Shown here: positions 9,346 through 19,291 of the stretch, one piece after another
Layout of the letters: each line of letters begins with the position of its first letter
Numbering within the stretch: the stretch's first letter is position 1
Source of the DNA: Asparagopsis taxiformis
Taxonomy: Eukaryota; Rhodophyta; Florideophyceae; Bonnemaisoniales; Bonnemaisoniaceae
Assembly (NCBI GenBank): GCA_030407315.1
Contig: JALQPE010000635.1
Coordinates: 54,370 to 118,369 of the forward strand
Direction of reading: 5' to 3'
Length of the DNA stretch: 64,000 nucleotides
Program-made: the position numbers and the translations under genes
Notes under the pieces: generated by a model
Database searches by the model: none
The model's input: the letters and a program-made list of their open reading frames with translations, nothing else
Told to the model about the DNA's origin: nothing

Positions 9346-12300
9346 ATGCGAAAGTGCGAGAAATTGATACAGAGTTTTATAGCTTCTGTTTCCCCTTCAT
9401 TTCTTACCCGGCACTTCATTATTTCAGAACTGGATGACATGACGAGATTCTTCAAGAGGAGTGGGTCCAGACTCAGTTCCAAATCAGGTCCTCCAGAAGA
9501 GGAACCGGGTACTTCCACCATGAAGCACACTAATACCGCCTTATTTGCAGACGTCATGGAAGGGTCTACGAACACACGTGTTGATCCGCGGGCATGCATC
9601 CCACTCACTGCTGTTCGACAAGTGGTGCGCTCTGGTGTGTTGCGATTGAAGTCGATATTTTCTGGAAACATGAAGTCAGCACAATGTCAAGAACAAGATG
9701 AAACAAACGGAATTGATGGATTCATTTCGGGTTCCGACAATGCGATCGTAGTCGAGTTGACCGGGTCGTTCCAGCGCCACATTATTGACTTTTTCAAAAC
9801 GATACGCGGTCCTCAGGGTGATTTTCTTTCTGACAGTGAGGCGAAAGAGAAGTCCGAATGCCGTTCCGTTTGGTACGGAGTTGTTGACGGTATGCACAGA
9901 CTGACTGCAATCCAGGAGTTAATGGATGAGAACCCGGAGAGGTGGGACTCTTTTATGTGGCCTGTCACGATACTGAAAGGAGGTCATTCTATCCAAGTTC
10001 TGAAACAACTAGGCAGACATCAGAACCGAAAGCATGATGCAACATTATATGTCGAAACCACGTTCTATGATATCCTGAGCGGAATGAAAGAAGAAGCCCA
10101 CCAGATGCAGAGCATGACCTCAAAGCCACCTACAGCCAAACAAGTTGCTGCCGCATATGATGGTTGTTCCCACCTCAAGGATAACACCGTCAGACAGACT
10201 GCTGCGACGGCATTGCGCCTTCCTGCGCGAGTGATCGAAGAGATTGGAACAATTATGAATTCGGAGCATCCAGACTTGGCAGAACCTCCTTCTAGCAACA
10301 GTATGGCATTGAAAACTCGGAGAAAGGGTACTAATACCCCAATGACAAGCGTTGACTGTCGCGTGTATCGCAAATTTGTGAATATAACATCTTTGAAATC
10401 TGCAACCAAGTTCATGAATGCTTCGGGTACTGATGCTGAAGAAGTTCAAGTTCATACTCTTTACAGGCTTCGGGGAATCTCCAGATTGAATAAATTCAAA
10501 CCAGTATCATACAAAGATACCCTCCAGCAATACGAATACACATGCGCAGCGATGAATGAAGCGCGTAAGTTCGAGGTTCTTCATGAAGGACAGGTATGGC
10601 CAAAGGGCATGGAATCAATCAAGCAGAATCTACTTCGCTCATCAAAGTTCGATACTGATGTTATGGAGAACATGGGAAACGATTATAATATTCTGGATGC
10701 TCTTTTGAAGCAGTACCGGAAAGTTTGCCCTCAAATTGCTCCCATGCAGGAAAAGAAGTATCGGGAAAGCCATCGAAAAGACCCAGATCCCGATTCTTTC
10801 TGTCAGGAAATTGGCAAGACGGCAGCCGATAACGAAAATGCAGATACAAGGGACGCGAAAGAAGAGAAACAAAAAGATGTCTCGAAGGAAGATAGTGTTC
10901 CTCAACTAGGCTCCGAAATATGTGATGAGGATATAGTCTCGGTACCGAAGATGAGCCAGATAACGCAAGAATCTGTACAAGATGAAGTTGACGCTTCCGA
11001 AAAGGTTATCACCGGACCGAAAACTTCTATTCCAGTGGACCGAATGATAACAGAGAACGATGTCTCTGCTTCACCTAGTATCAACTCAGACCGCCTCAAC
11101 CTTCATTCTAAACGCGGTTCATCTGGTACGAATGAGCCAGAAAGAAAAGACTACGTTCTTGAAATGGGAATTACATGCTATCAGATGAAATGGCAGGACT
11201 TCGACAAGGAAATATGGACAGATGAGTACCCTCTTCAGGATTTAGTTCTTACCGACCCTCCGTATGGAACTCCGAATTCTAAATCCCTTCGTAATACCGC
11301 ATATAACAATTTCATAAGTGATAAGGAAATCAATGCATTATGCCAGTTTGCAAGGAGAACCTTGAAGCCAGGTGGCTGGTTTTTCTGTTTTGTATCATTC
11401 CGAAACTTTCCAGCATTCCTGCATGAGCTGAGAAACGTCGGTTTCGACGGTCCGGAATACCCTTTCGTATTCATGAAAGACACGAACACTGTACAAGCAC
11501 ATCGCGGAGATATGTTCCCACAAAACGCGTGCGAGTTTGCAGTTGTTGCCAGGGCTCCCGGACATCGTAAGGACGGTTTCAAGCCAGACCTTCGAAGCCA
11601 ATATCACCTCGTCCCAACAGAAACGAAACGGAAATTCGCTGCAATGTCCAGAATTCCCGTTTCGAAAGACAAACTTCTCACTCCAGGAACAAAATCTCCT
11701 GTTCTAACAGAAGAGAAACATATTGGAATGTTATCCGAGATAATCAACACGTTTTGTCCTGAGAGGGGTTCAGTTATTGATGTTTACGGAGGAACACTTA
11801 CTACTGCGATCGCAGCGATGAAGACAGCCCGTTCATGTGTGGTTGTGGAAGCTAGTACCAAGATTTTCCGTCTCGCTCATGAAAGACTTCGTTCTATTGC
11901 CGATGCTTTGTATCATAATGATCTGAGATCACGTATCGGATCGAAGAAGAGGAGAACAGGGAATCATGCAGAGGATGGCGTTCTGCTAAGCCAACCGAAA
12001 ATCTGTTCGCTACAGAAAAAGGGAAAAGATGATAATACAAATGCCGGTAAATCCACTATCGAAGGAATAGAGAGAGTACTGCAAGGAGGAGATTCTGTTG
12101 AACTATACATTTTGGATCAGGTCGTCGGAAAAGCGTCTCTCCTTTGTGCAGGAACTAGTGATGAGAGGTTCCAAACTACAATACACAATGTACCTCTAGC
12201 GAACTTTCAAGGTGAGGATCAGAAACTTGTATCTTGTTATATGTTCGAACCGAACGAATGTTGTTTGGATTGTCCTTACCCGTACAAATACGGTGGTATT

Positions 12301-12378
12301 GAACCTCCTCCTGGAACTTTGAAAGGGCTGAACGGGATATTCGCATGGGACTTGAACAAGATGAGGCCGTTGTCTTAG
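9346..12378 (+). CDS. ParB-like domain / DNA methyltransferase fusion protein, 1010 aa
   Basis: The first third has a ParB/sulfiredoxin-type domain: VVELTGSFQRHIIDFFKTIR, then VWYGVVDGMHRLTAIQEL with the DG-x-HR signature at residue ~181, then a QLGRHQNRKH segment. A ParB-style helix-turn-helix follows (TAKQVAAAYDGCSHLKDNTV, residues ~262-300). After an acidic, low-complexity linker (~480-600) comes a DNA methyltransferase domain with motif IV TDPPYG at residue ~637, LKPGGWFF, and the AdoMet-binding motif I DVYGGTLTT at ~812. Motif IV before motif I is the order of beta-class amino-methyltransferases, which make N6-methyladenine or N4-methylcytosine. The C-terminal ~120 residues are Cys-containing and unrecognised. 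The frame is intact. ATG 9346 is the first start; ATG 9439 (MTRFFKRSG) is an alternative. The transposase-like gene downstream on the same strand suggests that both belong to one mobile element. Confidence 0.8.
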   Translation: MRKCEKLIQSFIASVSPSFLTRHFIISELDDMTRFFKRSGSRLSSKSGPPEEEPGTSTMKHTNTALFADVMEGSTNTRVDPRACIPLTAVRQVVRSGVLRLKSIFSGNMKSAQCQEQDETNGIDGFISGSDNAIVVELTGSFQRHIIDFFKTIRGPQGDFLSDSEAKEKSECRSVWYGVVDGMHRLTAIQELMDENPERWDSFMWPVTILKGGHSIQVLKQLGRHQNRKHDATLYVETTFYDILSGMKEEAHQMQSMTSKPPTAKQVAAAYDGCSHLKDNTVRQTAATALRLPARVIEEIGTIMNSEHPDLAEPPSSNSMALKTRRKGTNTPMTSVDCRVYRKFVNITSLKSATKFMNASGTDAEEVQVHTLYRLRGISRLNKFKPVSYKDTLQQYEYTCAAMNEARKFEVLHEGQVWPKGMESIKQNLLRSSKFDTDVMENMGNDYNILDALLKQYRKVCPQIAPMQEKKYRESHRKDPDPDSFCQEIGKTAADNENADTRDAKEEKQKDVSKEDSVPQLGSEICDEDIVSVPKMSQITQESVQDEVDASEKVITGPKTSIPVDRMITENDVSASPSINSDRLNLHSKRGSSGTNEPERKDYVLEMGITCYQMKWQDFDKEIWTDEYPLQDLVLTDPPYGTPNSKSLRNTAYNNFISDKEINALCQFARRTLKPGGWFFCFVSFRNFPAFLHELRNVGFDGPEYPFVFMKDTNTVQAHRGDMFPQNACEFAVVARAPGHRKDGFKPDLRSQYHLVPTETKRKFAAMSRIPVSKDKLLTPGTKSPVLTEEKHIGMLSEIINTFCPERGSVIDVYGGTLTTAIAAMKTARSCVVVEASTKIFRLAHERLRSIADALYHNDLRSRIGSKKRRTGNHAEDGVLLSQPKICSLQKKGKDDNTNAGKSTIEGIERVLQGGDSVELYILDQVVGKASLLCAGTSDERFQTTIHNVPLANFQGEDQKLVSCYMFEPNECCLDCPYPYKYGGIEPPPGTLKGLNGIFAWDLNKMRPLS

Positions 12379-12637
12379 TCTTATTACGTATAGTTTCGCT
12401 CAGCAGATTTGAACAAAACCGCTGCAATAAACCTTTAGCTCTGTTTCGTACCATTTGTAAACCTTTAGAGAGGAAATATTGTTGTCATTTTTCCCCGTAA
12501 TCATGGGCGCATGAAGAGCACAAATCAACCAATCAGCCGTACTCCATTCACAACAGAGATTGATTTGACATAGGTATTTGGCGCTGTATCCTGGGCCAAC
12601 TATCGCCGTCGAGGAGGCCACTCTGCATCCATATTAG
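12379..12637. other. Short spacer between the two intact element genes
   Basis: 259 bp without coding potential. It contains AATAAA at 12426 (in GCAATAAACC), a plausible polyadenylation signal for the methyltransferase gene. The promoter of the next gene must also lie here or inside the upstream gene. Confidence 0.5.
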
Positions 12638-15151
12638 ATGAACGTCTCACCGGTGTCATTCCTACTCACCATGCATCTTGATCAACCGATATACTCGTCT
12701 TGCAGCCATCTCTTTTCCACGCTACCTGCAAATCTAACTACCGTTCAGAGATCATTCGTTCTGCTCCCACTGCAGATGGCTCCGCGTTTTCATCTCGCCG
12801 AAGCTAGGAATGACGCACTGGAGAAAGCCGAATCATACATGAAATCTCTTTCTAGGGACTCCGAATCAGAACACGCTCCTTCTGTTGAAACCATATCTAT
12901 GCCGCGTAGCCACGATGAAGTGATGCATGGAATAGTGGGTACTTCTTCCGACTCTTTCCGATCCACGGCTTCGATGTATAAACCATTTTCACGACTACAA
13001 CACAGGAAGAATTATGAAAGTGTGACGAGGTCCAGTTCAGTTCGTCGAAAGAGCAGCATGCTAGAGAGGCGGGTGAAATTCAGTTTGTCACTGCCCAAAA
13101 CAGATATAAGAAGAATACCATGCTGCAATAAGGGATGCTTCAGAAAAACCGACCATGTTTTCCTTCGGAATGAAGCAGAACGAGTTTTGTTGTACAACAG
13201 GGACGATCGCCGCAGGTATCTGCACGCTCTACTGGAACCAAACAGTAACCGGTTCTACTTCTCTGGGAAGCCTGTGTGTTGCGAATTCCTCGAGTTCAGC
13301 TTCAAGTTTTCACGACATATGCAGACCTCGGTAAAGAAAGCTTGCCAGAATGGGAGTCTTCCATTTATGGCTTCTCCGAAACGAATTTCTGGCTCTCCAC
13401 ATAGAGATGCAGTGATCTGCTTCCTTGAACGCTTGTCTGCCTCGACTGCTGATATGATGCCAGACAGTGGAGAGAAGCATCTGCCTCTTTTCGAGAAGAA
13501 GGCTGTGTACGAGATGTTCTGCGACCAATTTACGTTATTATACTCGAACCGGAACCCACCAACTTTGAGCTACTTCTACAACACCTGGAACACGTTTTGT
13601 GCGAATATCAAGGTTCGGCGTGTCCAGAGGTTCACGAAATGTTCGGAATGTGAGTACATACGTGATAAACTGGAAGCCATCGGGACAGATATTCAACGCA
13701 CTGCTCCGCTTCTGGAACGTCGCCAGCGTCATATCGAGATGGTGGCACGGGAACGCAGGGAGTATCAAAAGAAGTGTGAAGAAGCGTCACTATATCCCTC
13801 CAGGTTCACGTCTCTGATCGTAGACGGGGCTGATCAATCAGGATACGGTCTTCCCCATTTCACGGTATGTACAAAAGCGACTGTTGGTCATAGTTTGAAG
13901 GTGAGACTCATAGGTGTTCTCGAACATGGTGTCCGAAAGCATCTTTCGTTGTACACACTTACTGCTGAATTCGAAACTGGGGCAAATCATATCATCGAGG
14001 CAATTCACAGGACTCTTACCAAAAAGGCTATGGGTTCGAGTCTTCAGGGAACACTGTACTTGCAGGTAGACAATTGCACAAGAGAGAACAAGAACACGTT
14101 TCTGTTTTGCTATCTAGAATGTCTCGTTGCTTGGGGTGTGTTTGAAGAAGTACACGCTTCTTTCCTACCCATCGGCCACACCCATGCAGACATCGACCAG
14201 GCCTTTAGCTGTACCTCTCGCAGGCTACGTTCCCACAACGCCGTCACTATGGAAGATTTAGTTGAACAACTCAGAGTGTCCTATACTCCGGAACCCTCTG
14301 TCTCTCGTATGTTGCACGTGGCAAACTTCTCCGGTCTCTGCCGGAGTGAGAATTCGGTTGGAAAAGTGCATGCTTTCTCAAAATTCAGATACTTCAGGTT
14401 TCACCGATCCCAAGATACAGGAAAAAGTTATGACTTCTACAGAACTGCATGCGATGTTAAGATATTTTGTGAAGACAACTGGAAGCCTCTCCCAGTTCTC
14501 ACTCCGGGGCTGAATGGTTTCCTGGTTAAGCCTCCTGAACTGAAACGAACACCGAGTAATATCATACGTTCTCCTCCAGATCGACATGAGGTCCTGCTCC
14601 GTTTTCGTTCGGAAGAGAGCAGGGTCAATAACAATTCTAAAATGGATCAGCTACATGAGCTTCTACGACAGGTTTATGAGGAAAGGGAAGATTCTTTTCA
14701 TTGGAACCTCACCGAATGTTTCGAGATGAATGGCATGTATCGAAAAGGGAATCGGAACGTCGTCCCGATGGAGGAGGAACTCATGTCGACTGCAGATTGC
14801 ATACCACTATCAGACTTGCCCTACTCGGTGAATCGCTTCGTGGCTGTAAATGGAGAAGACTGTACTACTGAGATGCCGTTCTGGCTAGGACAAATTATGA
14901 GTTGTAAGAAAAACAACGAAGGGGTTATTTGTCAGCTGTGTGTTCGGTGGTACGAGGTCTACGATGGAAGAGACGCATGGTCAGGTAAGTATAGGCCTGC
15001 CATGCTTCGCAAGGGGAGAACAACAGTGGCTTGGAAGGGACATATTTCGGTTGACACCGTCATTGCAGAGTTCCCTTCACTAACAAACAAGATGATAAGA
15101 GCTGGGGTAGAGAAAGAGATCAGGTCAGGCCTGGCGTCTATTCCGAAGTAA
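12638..15151 (+). CDS. DUF7869-type RNase H-fold (transposase-like) protein with C-terminal BAH-like module, 837 aa
   Basis: The N-terminal region has a Cys cluster (RIPCCNKGCFRK). Then FTKCSECEYIRDKLEA, with a C-x2-C pair, leads into a charged coiled coil. The catalytic-fold motifs are LIVDGADQSGYGLPHF (Asp ~396), LYLQVDNCTRENKNTFLF (Asp ~478) and FLPIGHTHADIDQAFS (~513). This set is typical of the DUF7869 family, which looks like a DDE/RNase H-type transposase and is abundant in mobile DNA of protists and animals. The last ~110 residues (NRFVAVNGEDCTTEMPFWLG, later LCVRWYE) resemble a BAH/Tudor-type chromatin-binding module. The long frame is intact. ATG 12638 opens it, but ATG 12776 (MAPRFHLAEA) precedes the first conserved part and may be the true start. 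It lies 259 bp after the ParB-methyltransferase gene on the same strand. I see no clear terminal inverted repeats around the pair. Confidence 0.7.
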   Translation: MNVSPVSFLLTMHLDQPIYSSCSHLFSTLPANLTTVQRSFVLLPLQMAPRFHLAEARNDALEKAESYMKSLSRDSESEHAPSVETISMPRSHDEVMHGIVGTSSDSFRSTASMYKPFSRLQHRKNYESVTRSSSVRRKSSMLERRVKFSLSLPKTDIRRIPCCNKGCFRKTDHVFLRNEAERVLLYNRDDRRRYLHALLEPNSNRFYFSGKPVCCEFLEFSFKFSRHMQTSVKKACQNGSLPFMASPKRISGSPHRDAVICFLERLSASTADMMPDSGEKHLPLFEKKAVYEMFCDQFTLLYSNRNPPTLSYFYNTWNTFCANIKVRRVQRFTKCSECEYIRDKLEAIGTDIQRTAPLLERRQRHIEMVARERREYQKKCEEASLYPSRFTSLIVDGADQSGYGLPHFTVCTKATVGHSLKVRLIGVLEHGVRKHLSLYTLTAEFETGANHIIEAIHRTLTKKAMGSSLQGTLYLQVDNCTRENKNTFLFCYLECLVAWGVFEEVHASFLPIGHTHADIDQAFSCTSRRLRSHNAVTMEDLVEQLRVSYTPEPSVSRMLHVANFSGLCRSENSVGKVHAFSKFRYFRFHRSQDTGKSYDFYRTACDVKIFCEDNWKPLPVLTPGLNGFLVKPPELKRTPSNIIRSPPDRHEVLLRFRSEESRVNNNSKMDQLHELLRQVYEEREDSFHWNLTECFEMNGMYRKGNRNVVPMEEELMSTADCIPLSDLPYSVNRFVAVNGEDCTTEMPFWLGQIMSCKKNNEGVICQLCVRWYEVYDGRDAWSGKYRPAMLRKGRTTVAWKGHISVDTVIAEFPSLTNKMIRAGVEKEIRSGLASIPK

Positions 15152-15309
15152 AAACGCCTCGTCTTCGACGACACGAGTAGTTCAATCAACTTTGTTATCC
15201 TATTCAATCAATATGAAAAAACATCTCTCATGTTCAATCAACTTCAGAAAGTTGGATTCTGGTTTGGAAAGTACGTTCTGTTCATAGCGAAATCAGTGTT
15301 GTTGGCCAT

Positions 15310-16185
15310 CACGCTCAACGATAGCGCGGTCTTCCACTCGGCACGCTGCCGCTCCGTCAATGTCCGCGGACACACGTACACGGACGCCAACGCAGTGAAC
15401 GGCGGTTCCTCGGGCGTCCCCTTCCATAAGTACGCGTCCATGATGTCTCCGTAGACCGCATCGTCAGCGTCGCGCAACCACGAACGCTCGCAACGAATCG
15501 ACGCCGGGATCTGGTAACGAACCGATCCCGCAGGCCCGTGGGCGAAACGACGCCCCCACGAATCTTCGGCAACGCGCATGTATTCAAGCATTGCGCGCGC
15601 GTCCAACCGATCTTTGGCCAGCGTGGCCACGTCCTCGTCCGACACGGCCACCCGAGGTGGCACCGCCCACGTGTGGGACAGGGAACTCGCGTCGAGCGCG
15701 ACTCCGTTACGGTCGGAGGTTCCGACGGTTCCCGCGGGAACGTCCAACCCCGATGAGTCCCGACGGGGAGACTGGGGCGAACCCTCACGACGAGGTTCTC
15801 CGGCGCGCGACGCTGCCTCAGCACGACGTAAACGTGCGGCCGCGGCCATCGCAGCCACTCCGCGACCAGAGGGAACGACCTCCGGCTCTATCGGTGACTC
15901 CGGACTTGAGACAGACGCCGCGGCGTCGCCATCAGCAGGGGCAACGGCCCCTGCAGCCTCGACAGGCGGAACGGGAGCCGTCGGGCGCGACGATGAGGCA
16001 ACGGCCTGCGGAGCAATGGCTTGAACCGCCCCAACGGACAGGGCGGGCGCGACGGACGCTTCCGTCGCTGGCGGCACACCGACCCTGGCGAGGGAGGGAG
16101 CGCCCTGCGAAGGGTTCCTCGCTCCACCTCCAGCAGAGCCGGCGGGCCGCGGAGTGTTAGCATCGGTGCTACGAGTCGTAACCAT
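15310..16185 (-). pseudogene. N-terminal part of the antisense ORF of gypsy family X
   Basis: The first ATG in frame is at 16185 (MVTTRSTDANTPRPAGS). The protein is Ala/Pro/Ser-rich, then has a conserved core: GSVRYQIPASIRCERSWLRD followed by DAYLWKGTPEEPPFTALAS and VCPRTLTERQRAEWKTALSL. The same core occurs at 24605-24900 in the other copy (KGTPEEPPF, TERQRAEWKTALSLS nearly identical). The open frame extends upstream of the ATG as a very hydrophobic stretch (VALVFVLVALVVNIAYSV) that could be a membrane segment if an upstream or non-ATG start is used. A TTATTTAA motif about 220 bp upstream could be a TATA box for antisense transcription. Truncated at 15310, so it cannot give the full protein. 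Function unknown. Confidence 0.6.
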
Positions 16186-16771
16186 CGTGGTTACGCTGTA
16201 CGCAATGTTCACGACGAGTGCAACGAGCACGAAGACGAGAGCCACGCGGGCGAGACGGAACAAGAGAACGTAAAGAACGGAAGCAGCCAGGAGTACCCAG
16301 CGGGGGAAAGAGGCGACGAAGAAAGGAAAGGCAACGGCCTGGATGACGATGGTGAGAGGAAGGGTAAGCGACGATCGCTATCACGCTTAAGCCGCGCGGC
16401 TTAAATAACCGCCTGACGACCGTTGTCGTAATGCCCGCCGGCAGATTCACGAAATGGCCGCGGCCTGCGTGCGTATCACGCTCAATCGAAGCACACCCGC
16501 GTGGTGGAATTGGACACTGCATTCGATTGCAGGAAACGCCTAAACGAGGCATTGACGAACGATGCCAACGGGCGGGCCTCGATGATTACGAAAGAGCCGG
16601 AGCACACGCGCGCGCTCCGGCGCCGTGGCCAACCGTTCAGCCAACCGGGCCGCGTACGTTTAAGCGAGATTTTTCGGGACAACTGCCACGTCCGCAGTTG
16701 TACCCGAAAAGGCGCCAAGGCCCCGTGTCTCAGACGCGCCCTGGTGGGCCTCGCGTGGCCGGGACGTCCAC

Positions 16772-16788
16772 GTGTGGGGCTGGGGCTG
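16772..16788 (+). promoter_or_regulatory. Polypurine tract next to the LTR
   Basis: GTGTGGGGCTGGGGCTG abuts the LTR start TGTAGTATAC on the plus strand. A G-rich tract directly 5' of the 3' LTR is the usual plus-strand primer site. Its position fixes the element's orientation and makes the unknown ORF antisense. Confidence 0.6.
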
Positions 16789-17455
16789 TGTAGTATACGT
16801 GGCAATTTCGAAATTGCAAATAATTACGATTTCCGCGGAATTCGAATTTCGGCGGACCCGAGCGATAACAGCAATGCACGAACATTGCTGGCGCGTGCGC
16901 GCGCGCAACCGGCACACGTGTGCAACGAACGTACTGGCAACAGCCAACGGACCAACGGGTCCCTGCGTGCGACCCACAAGGTCCTTTCCCATTCGGGGAC
17001 GTTACGAGCAGTGTTTACACTGTAAAGCGATGTCATGGTGGCTAAATAGGTATTGGCATCGTGCCGGGAGGGAAAGGGGACAATAATCGATCGGGCAACG
17101 TGCTCTAGTCTACGACTGACTTCTACATTTACGTTTTACGTTTTCGCCTAACGAGGCTTCGTCTCCGTCGAGCTGCGTACTCCCTACCCATCGCCACACG
17201 TGAGGCTGATCGCGTGTAGTGCCTACGGGCTTGGTTGAGAGCTCCTCCGGTGACGTGCCACCTCGTCCGTTGACGTAATCCTCGCGTGGATCGTTCGTCG
17301 TGACGCTCGTGTCTACTCGCTAACCACTCTACCTTCTACCTTTCTACCAAACATACAGTCAAACACCAGCGGGTGGCACTGTTCGTTCGTTTCGTTAAGT
17401 ACAGCGTGTCCAATAGCTCGTACCAGCTACTTCGTCACCGAACTATCGTTCCACA
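16789..17455 (+). repeat. LTR of gypsy family X, copy 1 (667 bp)
   Basis: It starts TGTAGTATACGTGGC and ends CTATCGTTCCACA (TG...CA). It matches, in inverse orientation, 18620-19286 and 23170-23830. The 5-bp flank on the outer side is ATCAG; the other flank is lost with the truncated 5' end. Confidence 0.85.
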
Positions 17456-18614
17456 ATCAGCACTTTCGAAAGGTCTCCGTCACGCGACGTAGAGCGTTTC
17501 GCCAAGGCGAGACATCTCCCAAGGGATATACTGCTTCCAAGGAAGCACCCAACACCTAGGAGTGTCCCCCCACATTCCAGGAATCTATCACTACTCTATA
17601 CACTCGCCCCCTGAGTGTCATAGCACCTTCTTTTATCACCCTTCGACTGGAGGAAGCAGAACCTGTTCTGCCTGGTCGAAACCCAACTTTCCCATCAAAA
17701 CCACCCATGTTACAACAAAACAATCTCTAAATATCATCAACATACAACCGTGACACACTCTTCAGCACCACGAAGTATTCCCATCCAGTTCGTACTTGGT
17801 TCTCGTGGACCGACACGCCTCACGTACACTGCTAAATATATCTCCAACACCACAGACAAAACCAACTACAGCAACTTCCTCTTTATCCCCAGCCTCCCTC
17901 AATATTCTTCGAGCATTGTCTGCCGACTTCCTCTCTATCATTTTCGCCTATTGCACATCTCAACTCTTCAATCCACACTTCTCATTCCGTTCTTGTACTT
18001 CCACCAGCCCGTGCACCACTTCAACCAGCTCTGCTCATACCCTCTATCCCTCGCACACTCCTTTCACTCCTGATAAATTCAGAATCTCTCCTTCTCACGG
18101 GCATTGAGGAAGATAATGCCTCCCTAAGCGCTATTCCAGCCTCCCTCGAAGCCCGTGCCTACAGCAATTGACATGAATTTCCTTTCTCTCCACATTTCGC
18201 AACCAGTCTCGCGACCCACCACTTCCTGGCTCTTTGAATTGTGCCGTCAAAGTCGTGGAAGTCGTCGTGCGGTCATCGGAGCTACGCTGGTTGAAGGTGT
18301 GACTGGTTAAGATGATACTTTTTCCTCAGTAATCTCTCAAGATCGAGTCGTGGATGTCTGATGAGTGGATATACGCTGTAGCTATACAAAAGGTCAAGCT
18401 ACAAAATTATCCACCCCATGTTTTTACTTGAGGCATTAGCCAACAATGTCGGTCGTGGATCCCATCGTGGTATATTCATACAATGTCATGGGTGTGTCTA
18501 CTGTCATACCGCCTGGCGGTCTTCTCAATCTGAGCCGTGTCGCCTCCCTATTGGGTACCCAATTAAGGGATGTGCCAATCACAAGGCACCGGCCAACTGG
18601 GCGTGTTTCCTGTA
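17456..18614. other. No recognisable gene
   Basis: Pyrimidine-rich sequence with several short frames but no domain I can recognise. It may be the remains of another retroelement into which the family X copies inserted. Its right edge is the target site of the solo LTR. Confidence 0.4.
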
Positions 18615-19291
18615 ATTGGTGTGGAACGATAGTTCGCTAGAAGTTAGCTGGTACGAGCTAGTGGACACGCTTTCCTTTAAACGAAAGAACGGAACAGTGC
18701 CACCCGCTGGTGTTTGACTGTATTGGTAGGTAGGAAGGTAGAGTAGAAGGTTAGCGAGTAGACACGAGCGTCACGACGCAACAATCCACGCGAGGATTAC
18801 GTCAACGAACGAGGTGGCACGTCACCGGAGGCGCTCTCGACCAAACCCGTAGGCACGACACGCGATCAGCCTCACGCGTGGCGATGGGTAGGGAGTGCGC
18901 GGCTCGACGGAAACGCAGCCTCGTTAGGCGAAAACGTAAAACGTAAACGTAGAAGTCAGTCGTAGACTAGAGCCGTTGCTCGTTCTTGTGCTTGTCCACT
19001 TTCCCTCCCGGCACGATGCCAATACCTATTTAGCCACGATGGCGTCGCATTACAGTGTAATCACTGTTCGTAACGTCCCCGAATGGGAAAGGACCTTGTG
19101 GATCGCGCGTGTGGACCCGTTGGTCCGTTGGCCGTATGCCAGTCCGTTCACTGCACACGTGTGCCTATCGCGCGCGCATGCGCCAGCAATGCTCGTGCAT
19201 TTCTGTCGCCGGTCGTGTCCGCCGAAATTAGAATTCCGCAGAAATCGAAAATATTAGCCATTTTCGAATTGGCCACGTATACTACAATTGG
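18615..19291 (-). mobile_element. Solo LTR of gypsy family X with 5-bp target duplication
   Basis: The LTR spans 18620-19286 (667 bp; TGTGGAACGATAG ... ATACTACA as read on plus) and is bounded on both sides by ATTGG (18615-18619 and 19287-19291). A perfect 5-bp duplication around a lone LTR shows insertion of a full element followed by recombination between its LTRs. It also fixes the LTR boundaries of the whole family. The strand is inferred from the orientation of the copies next to a polypurine tract. Confidence 0.92.

Larger units (their letters stand above)
15310..17455 (+). mobile_element. 5'-truncated 3' end of gypsy family X (antisense ORF, polypurine tract, LTR)
   Basis: This fragment is the inverted counterpart of 23170-24890 in the larger element. 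It keeps the N-terminal half of the antisense ORF (15310-16185), the G-rich tract GTGTGGGGCTGGGGCTG just before the LTR, and a full LTR (16789-17455). It breaks at about 15310 within the antisense ORF at TALSLSV; beyond that lies sequence flanking the DUF7869 gene. Unlike the copy at 24125 it keeps about 410 bp at the start of the ORF. Confidence 0.65.

Noticed and set aside
15244..17455. First idea that the LTR at 16789-17455 is a 5' LTR and the neighbouring Ala-rich ORF its gag
   Set aside because: The tract next to the LTR is a polypurine tract rather than a primer-binding site, and a true gag with zinc knuckle lies upstream of pol on the other strand at 33220-35622.
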